NCBI RefSeq assembly: GCF_014646695.1
Contig: NZ_BMNT01000049.1
Coordinates: forward strand, 1 to 57,339
Direction of reading: 5' to 3'
DNA from: Sphaerisporangium melleum
GTDB lineage: Bacteria > Actinomycetota > Actinomycetes > Streptosporangiales > Streptosporangiaceae
Length of the DNA stretch: 57,339 nucleotides
The notes beneath the pieces were generated by a model. It ran no database searches. It saw only the letters and a program-made list of their open reading frames with translations, and was not told the DNA's origin. Positions within the stretch are counted from its first letter, which is position 1. The number at the start of each line of letters is the position of its first letter. The translations under genes were made by a program, and so were the position numbers. Below, one piece after another: positions 8,516 through 21,129 of this stretch.

Positions 8516-8562
8516 ACTTCTAATCCGACGGTCGCAGGTTCGAATCCTGCAGGGCGCGCCCT
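8516..8562 (+). repeat. attR-like 47-bp direct repeat
   Basis: Exact copy of 3559-3605 without the 5' half of the tRNA, so it is not a functional tRNA. It marks the right junction of the island. Confidence 0.85.
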
Positions 8563-8567
8563 GCAGG

Positions 8568-8600
8568 CCAGGTCGTATACCCATATGACCTGGTCTTTTA
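8568..8600 (+). terminator. Terminator hairpin after the right repeat (probably the original tRNA-Arg terminator)
   Basis: CCAGGTC / GACCTGG stem followed by TCTTTTA. Twenty-one of 22 bases at 8587-8608 match 3629-3650. Confidence 0.6.
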
Positions 8601-8620
8601 TGTTGATCAGCGATCATCGC

Positions 8621-9613
8621 CTAGATGTACTGCCCCGGGAGGTTGGTGACGCGACTGATGGGGGGCTGGCCCTTCAGCGCGGTGTGTCCGCGGTGATGGT
8701 TGTACATGTGCAGCCAGGGATCAAGGGCGGCGCGGCGTTCGGCTTCTGAGGTGTACGGGCGGGCGTAGGCCCATTCGTCGGCCAGGGTGCGGTGGAAGCG
8801 TTCGACCTTGCCGTTGGTCTGCGGGCGGTAGGGGCGGGTGCGCTTGTGGGTGATGCCCAGGCAGGTGCAGGTCTCGGCCCATAGCCGGGAGCGGTAGCAG
8901 CTGCCGTTGTCGGTCAGCACGCGTTCTATGACGATGTTGCGGGCCGCGAACCAGGTCTGGGCGCGCAGGAGGAATGCGGCGGCGGTTTCCTTGGTCTCAT
9001 CGGTCAGGATCTCGGTGTAGGCCAGGCGGGAGTGGTCGTCCAGTGCGGTGTGCAGGAAGCCGTGGCCCAGGCGGGGGTTGCCGTGGGCGTTGCGTTGGGC
9101 GGTGGTGGTGGCCTGGCGGTTGCGCCGGCCGGCGGCGCGGCCGAGGACGCGGTGACCGCCACCGTCGGGGATGTTGCCCAGCTTCTTGACGTCGATGTGG
9201 ACAAGCTCGCCCGGGCGGTCACGCTCGTAGCGGCGGACGGGTGAACCGCTCGCGCGGTCCAGGTGAGTCAGAGGTGGCATGCCGTAGCGGACCAGTACCC
9301 GGTGCACGGTGGAAGGGGACAGGCCCAAGCGGGCGGCGATTCGGGCGGGTCCGAGGCGATGAGTGACGCGTAGCTTGCAGATGCGCCGCTCGGTCCGCTG
9401 CACGGTACGGGCTGGGCTGCAGCGTGGCCGGGACGACCGGTCGGCCATCCCGGCCACGCCCAGTTCTTGATAGCGGCGAGCCCAGCGGGCGGCGGTGGTG
9501 TGGGAGACCTGGAAGCGTTCGGCCGCGCGGCGGATGCTCCAGCCGTCTTCGACGATGCAACGCGCGAGCCGAAGTCTGCCGGTTTCGGTCAGCGGGGCAT
9601 TACGGTGGGGCAT
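8621..9613 (-). CDS. IS481-family transposase
   Basis: 330 residues, full length. N-terminal tandem HTH ('GWSIRRAAERFQVSHTTAARWARRY', 'ARIAARLGLSPSTVHRVLVRYG'), then an RNase-H-fold DDE integrase core: Asp in 'VHIDVKKLG', Asp in 'LTDNGSCYRS', Glu in 'NGKVERFHRTLADEWAY'. It ends 'RVTNLPGQYI', a typical IS481 C-terminus encoded by the inverted repeat. The stop codon is supplied by the CTAG target. Nothing is visibly broken, so the element may be active. Confidence 0.93.
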   Translation of the reverse strand: MPHRNAPLTETGRLRLARCIVEDGWSIRRAAERFQVSHTTAARWARRYQELGVAGMADRSSRPRCSPARTVQRTERRICKLRVTHRLGPARIAARLGLSPSTVHRVLVRYGMPPLTHLDRASGSPVRRYERDRPGELVHIDVKKLGNIPDGGGHRVLGRAAGRRNRQATTTAQRNAHGNPRLGHGFLHTALDDHSRLAYTEILTDETKETAAAFLLRAQTWFAARNIVIERVLTDNGSCYRSRLWAETCTCLGITHKRTRPYRPQTNGKVERFHRTLADEWAYARPYTSEAERRAALDPWLHMYNHHRGHTALKGQPPISRVTNLPGQYI

Positions 9614-9740
9614 GAGGGCCTCCGGGCAATGTGAATCTTGGTCGACTCACACCACGCCAGAAGGCCCTCACCCTTTTCAAGGTCATCGACAGCGTGTCGC
9701 CGATGCTCCTTCGCTGTCACCAACGTCCATGGACAGAACA
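8626..9740 (-). mobile_element. IS481-family insertion sequence, complete
   Basis: 1115 bp. The terminal inverted repeats are 25 bases, 8626-8650 and 9716-9740 (complement); I count 20 of 25 matches, both beginning TGT and ending GTTGGTGAC. They are flanked by the 6-bp direct duplication CCTAGA (8620-8625 and 9741-9746), which fits the NCTAGN target of IS481. It contains one transposase gene, read leftwards. The TAG stop at 8621-8623 lies in the target duplication rather than in the element. Confidence 0.88.
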
Positions 9741-9752
9741 CCTAGAACAGGT

Positions 9753-10895
9753 CTAGCCAGCGGCGGTCGCAGGGCAGAACACCGACGCGAGGGCTTGGTC
9801 GATACGCTGCGCCACAGCACCGCGCTCGGCGTCATCCATGGCCACCGTCACGGAAACCGCGAACTGCAGCCGCCCGTCCGGGGAGGTGTAGGTCGCGGCG
9901 GCGAAGCCAGGGGCGCTGCCGCCACGTGGCTGGAAGGCGGGCTTGCCCATACACGGGCCGCCCTGCGGCGGCGACGGCTGGCCCGGCACCGGATCGCTGA
10001 TCACTTTGCGCAGGGAGTCCGGCAGCAGCTTGCCTTGGCTGAACGCGCGTTGGAAGGCGCTGATGTCATGCGCGGTGGAGATCACGCCGCCGGCGCCCAG
10101 CATGGTGGTGGCGTTGAGCTTGTCGGCGTCGAGCAGCTTGCCCGTCTCATCCTTGCTATAGCCGTGCCCATGCGGGCCCTTGATTCCCTCGGCGGCCTTG
10201 ATCGGCAGGTAGGTGGCCCGCATGCCGAGCGGGCTGAAGATCCTCTGCTTGAGCTCGGTCGCCAGCGAATGCCCGGTCACCTTCTCGATGATCATGCCGA
10301 GCAGGATGTAATTGGTGTTGGAGTAGTTGAAGGTCCCGATCTCCGATGGCCGTTGTCGCTTGCGCGAGGCGGCCAGCAGGTCGACGGGGCGATAGGTGAT
10401 CGTGGAGCCGAGCGGGTCGATCTCGGGGGTGAGGAAGTCGGGGATGCCCGAGGAGAGCTGGATCAGGTTGCGTACCGTGATCTCGTCGGCCCGTTCCACC
10501 AGATCCCTCTCGGCCACCTCGGGGAGCACCTCGCTGAGCTTGTCGTCCAGTTTCAGCTTGCCGCTCTGGACGAGTTGCAGAGCCACGGTGGCGGTCATGT
10601 TCTTGGTCTGCGAACCGATCCGGTAGCGGGCGGTGGAGGGGATCACGCCGCCCCCGCCGTCGAGCAGCCGGGAGCCGGCCGATCCCTTCCCGGCCCGCTT
10701 GCCGTTCACGTACACCTCGCCGATGGCGCCCACCACATGGCCTGACTTCACCAAGGCCTCCATCGCCTTCTGCACGTCCCCTACCCTGACCGGGGCGTTG
10801 TCCGTCGACGCGATGGCGGGCGCGGACACGCTCAGAACCAACGCCGCGCATGCCGCCGAGACGACGCGTGCGCCTGCCGATTGAGGCGAAACCAT
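9753..10895 (-). CDS. Secreted serine hydrolase, class C beta-lactamase / D-Ala-D-Ala carboxypeptidase family
   Basis: 380 residues from ATG 10895, with AGGAGG 7 bases upstream. A Sec signal peptide (about residues 1-29, ending 'SAPAIA') is followed by the penicillin-binding fold. The catalytic SxxK is Ser95-Gln-Thr-Lys98 and YxN is Tyr191-Ser-Asn193. The third motif (KTG/HTG in relatives) appears as 'RGGSAPG'. Such exported enzymes act as DD-carboxypeptidases, esterases or D-amino-peptidases; the substrate cannot be told from sequence. The gene is monocistronic, and the IS481 copy sits just after its stop. Confidence 0.85.
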   Translation of the reverse strand: MVSPQSAGARVVSAACAALVLSVSAPAIASTDNAPVRVGDVQKAMEALVKSGHVVGAIGEVYVNGKRAGKGSAGSRLLDGGGGVIPSTARYRIGSQTKNMTATVALQLVQSGKLKLDDKLSEVLPEVAERDLVERADEITVRNLIQLSSGIPDFLTPEIDPLGSTITYRPVDLLAASRKRQRPSEIGTFNYSNTNYILLGMIIEKVTGHSLATELKQRIFSPLGMRATYLPIKAAEGIKGPHGHGYSKDETGKLLDADKLNATTMLGAGGVISTAHDISAFQRAFSQGKLLPDSLRKVISDPVPGQPSPPQGGPCMGKPAFQPRGGSAPGFAAATYTSPDGRLQFAVSVTVAMDDAERGAVAQRIDQALASVFCPATAAG

Positions 10896-11139
10896 GAAGC
10901 ACTCCTCCTGGAAAGCCGAAGCTCCGATGTGAAGCTCCAGTCCTAGCCAGGGAGCTGCTAGGTAGGCATAAGTGATAACCCCTGAGGGTGGGGGAGCAAT
11001 CAATACCTGTGGGTCACGAATCATCAAGCGGCGACGGGTGACCGGTCCTCGCAGGACTTCTCATCCGGCCCCTCGACGATTCGATGGGGTTGGTCGCGCG
11101 CAGATGCACACAGTGCTCGGCAGGGGCTCAAGGCCCAGC

Positions 11140-11172
11140 GCGCGCCACGCCTTCGGGGCAGGCGTGGCGCGC
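11140..11172 (-). terminator. Strong hairpin ending the glycoside operon
   Basis: A perfect 12-bp stem GCGCGCCACGCC / GGCGTGGCGCGC with a 9-nt loop, 6 bases beyond the GH1 stop. No T-run follows. Confidence 0.75.
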
Positions 11173-11178
11173 GAAATC

Positions 11179-14935
<3,757 letters not shown>

Positions 14936-14951
14936 CCGTTCTTCGAGGAGG

Positions 14952-15791
14952 TCAGCCCTTGACGCTGCCGGCCACGAGGTCGAGCCGCCAGAAGCGCTGC
15001 AGGAACAGGAACAGCGCGACGATCGGGATGATCGACAGCAGCGAGCCGCTGATCACCAGCGTGTACAGCGCGGGCTGGGAGGCGCCGCGGTTGAGCAGCG
15101 AGTAGAGCCCCACGGTGAGCGGGAACAGGTCGTCGTTGGCGAGCATGATGTACGGCAGCAGGAAGTTGTTCCAGATCCCGATGAACTGCAGCAGGAACAC
15201 CGTCACCAGCCCCGGCGTCATGATCGGCACGCCGACCGACCACAGCAGCCGGAACTCCCCGGCCCCGTCCACCCGCCCGGCCTCCAGGATCTCGTCCGGC
15301 ACGGCCGCCTCGGCGTAGATGCGGCACAGGTAGATGCTGTACGGGCTGATCACGCTGGGCAGGATGACCGACCAGTAGGTGCCGACCAGGTTCATCTGCG
15401 ACAGCAGCAGGTACTGCGGGATGGCCAGGGTGATGCCGGGCACCAGCACGCCGGCCAGCAGCGAGGCGAAGATCAGCCGCTGCCCGGTGAAGCGGTACTT
15501 GGCCAGCGCGTACCCGCACGCGGCCGAGACGACCACGGTCAGGAACGCGCCGCCGCCGGCGTAGATGAGGCTGTTGAGCATCCACAGCCAGAACCGGCCG
15601 CCGCCGTAGGAGCTGAGCGCCGCGATGTTCTCGGTGAACCCGCCGTTGAAGCTGGGCCAGCCCGAGAACGTGGTGAACAGCTCGTCGGAGCTCTTCGTCG
15701 AGGCGAAGATCACCCACAGCAGGGGCAGCACCGCGTACACGCCGCCGAGGGCCAGGAGCAGCGTGGGAACGATCTTCGTACGCGTTCTCAT
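14952..15791 (-). CDS. Carbohydrate ABC transporter permease (MalG type)
   Basis: 279 residues, six predicted membrane segments. The EAA loop is 'EILEAGRVDGAGEFRLLWSVGVPIMTPGL', which contacts the ATPase. It begins 'MRTRTKIVPTLLLALGGVYAVLPLLWVIFAS'. ATG 15791 overlaps the previous gene's stop by 4 bases and has GAGGAG upstream. It pairs with the MalF-type permease. No ATPase gene is in the operon, which is usual in actinomycetes where a shared MsiK serves several sugar importers. Confidence 0.92.
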   Translation of the reverse strand: MRTRTKIVPTLLLALGGVYAVLPLLWVIFASTKSSDELFTTFSGWPSFNGGFTENIAALSSYGGGRFWLWMLNSLIYAGGGAFLTVVVSAACGYALAKYRFTGQRLIFASLLAGVLVPGITLAIPQYLLLSQMNLVGTYWSVILPSVISPYSIYLCRIYAEAAVPDEILEAGRVDGAGEFRLLWSVGVPIMTPGLVTVFLLQFIGIWNNFLLPYIMLANDDLFPLTVGLYSLLNRGASQPALYTLVISGSLLSIIPIVALFLFLQRFWRLDLVAGSVKG

Positions 15792-16684
15792 CGTTCGCTC
15801 CTCGCGCTCCGGGACCTGAAGACGGCCAGTGCGGCCAGCGACAGCAGCACCGTCGCGCCGGCCAGCAGCACCGAGCTGGCCGCGCCCAGGTAGGTGTCGT
15901 TGTCCACGAACGCCTGCTGGTAGATCCGCATCAGCGGCACCCAGTCCTGGGTGATGGTGTTGCTCATCGGCCGTAGCGTGGCCGGCTCGCTGAACACCTG
16001 CAGCATGCCGATCAGTGTGAAAACCGAGGTCATGGTGAGCGCCGGGCGCAGCAGCGGCACCTTGATCCGCAACGCGATCCGCCACTCGCTCGCGCCGTCG
16101 AGGCGGGCGGCCTCGTACAGCTCCTTGGGGATGGCCCGCAGCGTCGTGTAGAGCACCACCATGTTGAACCCGACCGAGCCCCACACGGCGATGTTGGCCA
16201 CCGAGAAGAAGACCGACACGTCGCCGAAGAAGTCCGGCGCGTCCAGCCCGACCGCCTTGAAGGCCGCGCCGATCGGACTGACCGCGGGCAGGTAGATGAA
16301 GCCCCACAGGAGGCTGGCGATCACGCCCGGCACCGCGTACGGCAGGAAGATCGTGATCCGCGACGCGCGCTTGCCGCCCACCCTGGGGGCGTCCAGCAGT
16401 AGCGCGAACAGCAGGGCCAGGCCCATGGTGACGGGCACCATGATCACACCGTAGGCGAGCATGCGCTGAATGGCCTCGTACAGCGCCGTGTCCTTCACCG
16501 CATCCAGATAGTTCCCCAGGCCGACGAACACCTCGGCCCGGATGCCGAGCCCGGCGCCGCTCACGCGCATGGCGTGCAGGCTGAGCCAGACCGCGTACCC
16601 GATCGGCACCACGATGAAGACCACGAACAGGATGACGGCCGGGGCCGCCATCACGTACGGCGCGCGGGTTCTCCTCCCGGTCAT
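15788..16684 (-). CDS. Carbohydrate ABC transporter permease (MalF type)
   Basis: 298 residues with six membrane segments, starting 'APYVMAAPAVILFVVFIVVPIGYAVWLSL'. The EAA motif is 'ELYEAARLDGASEWRIALRIKVPLLRPAL'. It overlaps the binding-protein stop by 4 bases and the MalG-type gene by 4 bases, so the three are translationally coupled. It forms the channel heterodimer for the operon's oligosaccharide. Confidence 0.92.
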   Translation of the reverse strand: MTGRRTRAPYVMAAPAVILFVVFIVVPIGYAVWLSLHAMRVSGAGLGIRAEVFVGLGNYLDAVKDTALYEAIQRMLAYGVIMVPVTMGLALLFALLLDAPRVGGKRASRITIFLPYAVPGVIASLLWGFIYLPAVSPIGAAFKAVGLDAPDFFGDVSVFFSVANIAVWGSVGFNMVVLYTTLRAIPKELYEAARLDGASEWRIALRIKVPLLRPALTMTSVFTLIGMLQVFSEPATLRPMSNTITQDWVPLMRIYQQAFVDNDTYLGAASSVLLAGATVLLSLAALAVFRSRSARSER

Positions 16685-17997
16685 CCGCCGACGACCTGGT
16701 AGCCCTGCTTCTTCAGGTCAGCGACGCTGGCCTGCTGCACCTGGGTGGCCACGGCCGCGAGGTCGGCCTTGTTCTTCACCGCGGTCGGGAGCAGGTCCTC
16801 GAACTTGCCGTAGGTGACATTGGTGTTCGGGCCCCAGCTGCTGAAGCCGCGGGCGGTCTTCGAGATCTGCGAGGCGGACTCGTAGTAGTCCGGCTGGCTC
16901 GTCATGTACTCCGGCGCGGCGTCGAGCCCGCCCGAGGTCTGGCCGAGCGTGGCGGCCGGGTACAGGCCGATCTCGACCAGCACCTTCAGGGCCTCGGGGT
17001 CGGTGCTCAGCCAGCGGGCGAACTTGGCGGCCTGCGGCTTCTGCTTCGACGTCGCGCTGACGGCGGTGGACGAGCCACCCCAGAAGCCGGTGACGTTCTC
17101 GCCCGCGCTCCACTGCGGCAGCGGGGCCATCTTCCACTTGCCCTTGCCCTTGGGGGCGACGCCCGCCAGGACGCCGGTGCCCCAGACGGCGCTGGGCCAG
17201 GCGATGATCGTGCCGTCGTTCATCTGGGCGTTCCACTGCGGGGTGTACATCGGGTCGCCGAGCACCGCGCCCGAGTTGACCAGGCCGCTCCAGAAGCCCA
17301 GCACCTTGCGGGTGGCCTCGTCGTCGATGCCGACCTTCCAGGCGCCGTTCTCGTTGGTCCACCAGTCGGCGCCGGCCTGCTGGGCGAACCCGGCCAGCCA
17401 GCCGGCGTCGCCCGGAGAGAACGTGGTCAGGTAGCGCTTGGCGTTCTTCTTGCGCACGGTCTCGGCCAGCGCGCCGAACTCCTCCCAGGTCTTCGGCACC
17501 TCCAGACCCATCTCCTCGAACAGGTCGGCGCGGTAGAAGAGCATCATCGGGCCGACGTCGGCGGGCACGGCGTACGTGGTGCCGCCGAACGAGGTCAGGT
17601 TCCAGGTGCCGTCGGGGAAGGCCGACTTGACCGGCGCGACCGCGCTGGTCAGGTCCTGCAGGGCGTTGTTGGTGATCAGCGTCGGCAGTGACTGGTACTC
17701 CGCCTGCAGCACGTCGGGCGCGTTGCCGGCCTTGACCGCGGTCAGGAACTTGGCGATCAGCTCGTCGCTGGCGGCCTGGCCGCTCAGGGTGACCTTCTGC
17801 GTGGGGTTCTTCTGGTTCCACACGTCCACCACGCGCTGGATGTTCTCCGCCCAGCTCCAGAACACCAGGTTGGCCGGGGCGTTCTCGTCGCCGGCGATGG
17901 GAGAGGCGGCCGGGGCGGCGCCGCCGGAGGTGTCGGTACCGCAACCGGCCAGGAACAGCGTGGCCGCCGACGAAACGAGGAACGTTCTTCTACGCAA
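16681..17997 (-). CDS. Sugar-binding lipoprotein of the ABC importer
   Basis: 438 residues from TTG 17997, chosen because GGAG lies 6 bases upstream and the protein then begins with a proper signal peptide: basic 'RRR', hydrophobic 'TFLVSSAATLFLAGC'. The lipobox LAGC places the lipidated Cys at residue 19, anchoring it outside the membrane. The remainder is a cluster B extracellular solute-binding protein ('NLVFWSWAENIQRVVDVWNQKNP', 'DVLQAEYQSLPTLI'). The start overlaps the beta-galactosidase stop by 8 bases. It captures the oligosaccharide for the two permeases. Confidence 0.92.
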   Translation of the reverse strand: MRRRTFLVSSAATLFLAGCGTDTSGGAAPAASPIAGDENAPANLVFWSWAENIQRVVDVWNQKNPTQKVTLSGQAASDELIAKFLTAVKAGNAPDVLQAEYQSLPTLITNNALQDLTSAVAPVKSAFPDGTWNLTSFGGTTYAVPADVGPMMLFYRADLFEEMGLEVPKTWEEFGALAETVRKKNAKRYLTTFSPGDAGWLAGFAQQAGADWWTNENGAWKVGIDDEATRKVLGFWSGLVNSGAVLGDPMYTPQWNAQMNDGTIIAWPSAVWGTGVLAGVAPKGKGKWKMAPLPQWSAGENVTGFWGGSSTAVSATSKQKPQAAKFARWLSTDPEALKVLVEIGLYPAATLGQTSGGLDAAPEYMTSQPDYYESASQISKTARGFSSWGPNTNVTYGKFEDLLPTAVKNKADLAAVATQVQQASVADLKKQGYQVVGG

Positions 17998-20014
17998 GGT
18001 GATCTCCAGGTTGTGCGTGAACGCGTGGCCGCACTGCGGCGACCGCGCGGGGAGCGAGGGTGACATGACCCTCGGCGGGGGACCCGGTCAGGAGGTCGTC
18101 GGACGGGCCGGGAAGGGGCACCCGCACGGTGGCGGCGCCGTGGTTGAGCAGGAACAGGACGTCGCCGCGGCGTACGGCCTCGACGCCGGCCGGCAGGTCG
18201 GGCAGGACGCCCTCGACGCCGGCGTCGGCCAGCACCCGGCCGGCCAGCGCGGCGAGCGCGCTCTCGTCGGGCATGGTCGCGACGTACCAGGCGGAGCCGT
18301 CACCGAAGGCGTGCCGCAGCACGGCGGGCCGCCCGGCCAGGTCGCCCTCGGCGAACTCGGCCACGGTCTCGGCGCCCTCGGCGGCGACCAGCTCGGTCCA
18401 GGTGTGCGCGGCGAACTCCGAGCCGCCGCTCCACCGGCAGCGCACGGGACCGTCGGGGGCGGGCCACCACTCCTCGCCGGCCACGCCGAGCACCTCGCGC
18501 AGCGGCGCGGGGAAGCGCCCGGTACGGATCTGGGCCCGCGGGTCCACGACCCCGGAGAACGGCCCGACCACCAGCACTCCCCCGCCCCGCGCGTACGCGG
18601 TCAGCGCGGCGGCGTCCTCGTCGGCGATCAGGAACAGGTTCGGCGCCACGACCAGCGCGTACGCCGACAGGTCCGCGCCCGGCGGCACCACGTCCACGGC
18701 GACACCGCGTTCCCAGAACGGCACGTAGTAGCTCAGCAGCTGGTCCACGGCGTTGATCCGGTCGCTGGGCCGGCCGCGCTCCTCCAGCGCCCACCAGCTG
18801 TCCCAGCCGAAGACCATCGCCACCCGCGCGGGCACCGGCGTGCCCGCCACGGAGGCGAGCCGGCGCAGCTCCTGCCCGTGGGCGCGCACCTCGGCGTGCA
18901 GCCGGGTGTCGGCGCCCGCGTGCGGCACCATCGCCGAGTGGAAGCGCTCCGCGCCGAAGCGGGAGGCCCGCCACTGGAAGTAGCACAGGCCGTCCGCGCC
19001 GCGCGCCAGCGCCTGCAGCGACTCCAGGCGCAGCCGTCCGGGCGGCTTGGGCAGGTTGTGCGGCCGCCAGTTGACGGCTCCGGTGGCCTGCTCCATCAGC
19101 AGCCACGGCCGGCCTCCCGCCAGGCCGCGCATGAGGTCGTGCGTCAGCGCCGTCCGCGCGGGAGAGAGCGGGTCGCCCGGGTCGGGGTACCAGTCGTTGG
19201 AGACGACGTCCTCCTCCCGCGCCCAGGCCCAGGAGTCGACCGGCTTGAACAAGCCCATGAAGTTCGTCGTCACCGGCGTGCCCGGGGTGCGCTCGCGCAG
19301 CACGTCGCGCTCGGCGCGGAAGTGGTCGAGCAGCGCGTCGGAGCAGAAGCGCCGCCAGTCCAGCAGCTGGGCGGGGTTGTGGAGGTAGGGGGCGCGGCGC
19401 GGGGTGACGATCTCGGCCCAGTCGGAGTAGTGCTGGCTCCAGAACGTGGTGCCCCACGCCTCGTTCAGCGTGGCCAGGTCTCCGTAGCGGGCCTGGAGCC
19501 AGGTCCTGAACGCGGCCACGGACTCGTCGCAGTGGCAGATCTGGCCGTACTCGTTGCCGACATGCCACAGCGCCAGCGCCGGATGGTTCGCGTAGCGGTC
19601 GGCGAGGTCGGTGACCAGGGCCAGGGCGCGTTCGCGGTAGATCGGCGAGGACGGGCAGAACTGGTTGCGGGAGCCGTACCAGAGGCGGTGACCCGACTCG
19701 TCGACCGGCAGCGTCTGCGGCCAGCGGTGGCCGAGCCACGGCGGGGGCGAGGCGGTCGGGGTGGCCAGGTCCACCGCGATGCCGTTCGCGGCCATGAGGT
19801 CGAGGACCTTGTCGAGCCAGGCGAAGTCGCGCGCGCCCGGCTCGGGCTCGATGCGCGCCCAGCTGAACACGCCGACCGTGACCAGGTTGACCCCGGCCGC
19901 CCGCATCAGCTCGGCGTCCTGCGCCCACACGTGCTCCGGCCACTGCTCGGGGTTGTAGTCCCCGCCGAACAGCAGGCCGCGGCCCTGCGTGAGCGTGTGC
20001 ATGCCCAGTTCCAT
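17990..20014 (-). CDS. GH42 beta-galactosidase
   Basis: 674 residues. Begins 'GRGLLFGGDYNPEQWPEHVWAQD', the family signature. Acid/base Glu155 in 'WHVGNEYG' and nucleophile Glu308 in 'WLLMEQATG'. The barrel is followed by the trimerisation domain (about residues 390-600) and a C-terminal beta domain. No signal peptide. It removes beta-galactose (or alpha-L-arabinose in some members) from imported oligosaccharides. It is the second gene of the operon, starting 1 base after the lacI stop. Confidence 0.93.
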   Translation of the reverse strand: MELGMHTLTQGRGLLFGGDYNPEQWPEHVWAQDAELMRAAGVNLVTVGVFSWARIEPEPGARDFAWLDKVLDLMAANGIAVDLATPTASPPPWLGHRWPQTLPVDESGHRLWYGSRNQFCPSSPIYRERALALVTDLADRYANHPALALWHVGNEYGQICHCDESVAAFRTWLQARYGDLATLNEAWGTTFWSQHYSDWAEIVTPRRAPYLHNPAQLLDWRRFCSDALLDHFRAERDVLRERTPGTPVTTNFMGLFKPVDSWAWAREEDVVSNDWYPDPGDPLSPARTALTHDLMRGLAGGRPWLLMEQATGAVNWRPHNLPKPPGRLRLESLQALARGADGLCYFQWRASRFGAERFHSAMVPHAGADTRLHAEVRAHGQELRRLASVAGTPVPARVAMVFGWDSWWALEERGRPSDRINAVDQLLSYYVPFWERGVAVDVVPPGADLSAYALVVAPNLFLIADEDAAALTAYARGGGVLVVGPFSGVVDPRAQIRTGRFPAPLREVLGVAGEEWWPAPDGPVRCRWSGGSEFAAHTWTELVAAEGAETVAEFAEGDLAGRPAVLRHAFGDGSAWYVATMPDESALAALAGRVLADAGVEGVLPDLPAGVEAVRRGDVLFLLNHGAATVRVPLPGPSDDLLTGSPAEGHVTLAPRAVAAVRPRVHAQPGDHLA

Positions 20015-20015
20015 G

Positions 20016-21035
20016 TCAGACCTCCGCTCGCGGCGGCGCGGAGCTGTCCCCGGCCACCAGCCGGCAGGGCACCAGCCGCTGCTGCGGCGGGCCGTCGCCC
20101 CGCAATCGGTCGATGAGCATCCGCGCTCCGAGCCGTCCCAGTTCGGCGCTGGGCGGCTCCAGCGCCGTCAGCCTGGGGTGGAACATCTCCGCCACGCGCT
20201 CGGAGGAGAGCACCAGCATCAGCGTCAGGTCATCGGGGATCCGCCATCCGCGCCGGGCCACGGCGGCGATCACGCCGACGGCCGCGTGGTCGTCCATCAC
20301 GGCCAGGGCCGTCACGTCGGGATGCGCGGCGAGGAGCCGCTCGAACGCCTCGCCGCCCTCCTCGGCCGAGCCGGCGCGGTGGTCGTCCACGTAGGCGATG
20401 CCGGCCTCCCGGGCGGCCGCCGCGAACTCCTCGCCGGCCCGGATGGTGGGGCCGTACTGGGCGGCGTACGTGCCGGTCGAGTAGTTGAAGAAGGCCAGCT
20501 TGCGATGGCCGAGCCCGGCCACGTGCGCGACGGCCTCGCGCGCGGTGGCGGCGAAGTCGATGTCGGCGTAGTCGATCGTGCCCGGGTCGCGGGTGCGCCC
20601 GATCATGCTGAACGGCACCCCGGCTTCGGACAGGAAGTCCGGCCGCTCGTCGTCCAGCCGCATCTCCATCAGCAGCACGCCGTCCACCAGCCCCAGGCCG
20701 GTGATGTGCCGCAGTTCCTCGATCGGGTCGGCGCTGTCGGGCGACAGCAGCAGGTGGTAGCCCAGCTCGCTGGCCGCCTCGGCGGCGCCGGTGGCGAACT
20801 GCATTTCGGTCACGCCGAAGCCGCTACGCGGAGCGGGGTAGAACAGCGCAAGGATCTTGGTTCGCTTGCTCTGCAGGCCGCGGGCCAGCAGGTTGGGCCG
20901 ATAGCCGAGATCGACGGCCGCCTGCTCGATGCGCCGCTTGGTCGCCGCCGCGACCGGGCGGGTGCCGTTCAGCGCGGCGGACACGGTGCTGACGGCGACC
21001 TGTGCGCGCTCGGCGACGTCACGTAGCGAGGTCAT
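20016..21035 (-). CDS. LacI-family repressor of the oligosaccharide operon
   Basis: 339 residues. The N-terminal HTH 'TSLRDVAERAQVAVSTVSAALNGTRPVAAATKRRIEQAAVDLGYRPN' includes the hinge helix; the rest is a periplasmic-binding-protein-like effector domain. First gene of the operon, with its operator overlapping the start region (21086-21097), so it likely represses itself and all downstream genes until an oligosaccharide or its product binds. Confidence 0.93.
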   Translation of the reverse strand: MTSLRDVAERAQVAVSTVSAALNGTRPVAAATKRRIEQAAVDLGYRPNLLARGLQSKRTKILALFYPAPRSGFGVTEMQFATGAAEAASELGYHLLLSPDSADPIEELRHITGLGLVDGVLLMEMRLDDERPDFLSEAGVPFSMIGRTRDPGTIDYADIDFAATAREAVAHVAGLGHRKLAFFNYSTGTYAAQYGPTIRAGEEFAAAAREAGIAYVDDHRAGSAEEGGEAFERLLAAHPDVTALAVMDDHAAVGVIAAVARRGWRIPDDLTLMLVLSSERVAEMFHPRLTALEPPSAELGRLGARMLIDRLRGDGPPQQRLVPCRLVAGDSSAPPRAEV

Positions 21036-21085
21036 AGAACTCCGGCCCTGGGGGCGATCGGCCCGGACCGGGCCGATACGGTGGT

Positions 21086-21129
21086 CGAAACGTTTCGCAA
21101 ACCTAGAGTGCGTTTTGTGTAGATGTCAA
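21086..21129 (-). promoter_or_regulatory. Promoter and LacI operator of the seven-gene operon
   Basis: On the minus strand, -35 TTGACA (21124-21129), an 18-base spacer and -10 TAGGTT (21100-21105). Directly downstream is the perfect 12-bp palindrome CGAAACGTTTCG (21086-21097), a classic LacI/GalR-type operator. A repressor there would cover the transcription start. Confidence 0.85.

Larger units (their letters stand above)
3559..8562. mobile_element. 5-kb genomic island inserted at the 3' end of tRNA-Arg
   Basis: The segment lies between exact 47-bp repeats of the tRNA-Arg 3' half (3559-3605 and 8516-8562). It carries an unknown protein (3909-4514), half-HsdS, HTH-HsdM and an Abi/HEPN gene, all on the minus strand. 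Base composition of the methylase and HEPN genes is visibly less GC-rich than the flanks. No integrase or excisionase gene is present, so it is probably a decayed or trans-mobilised integrative element. Homology of the two ends continues imperfectly to 3650 and 8608, including the terminator stem. Confidence 0.75.

Noticed and set aside
17576-20116. 846-codon plus-strand open frame opposite the beta-galactosidase
   Set aside because: Shadow of GH42 and the binding protein; His/Arg/Pro-rich without recognisable motifs.
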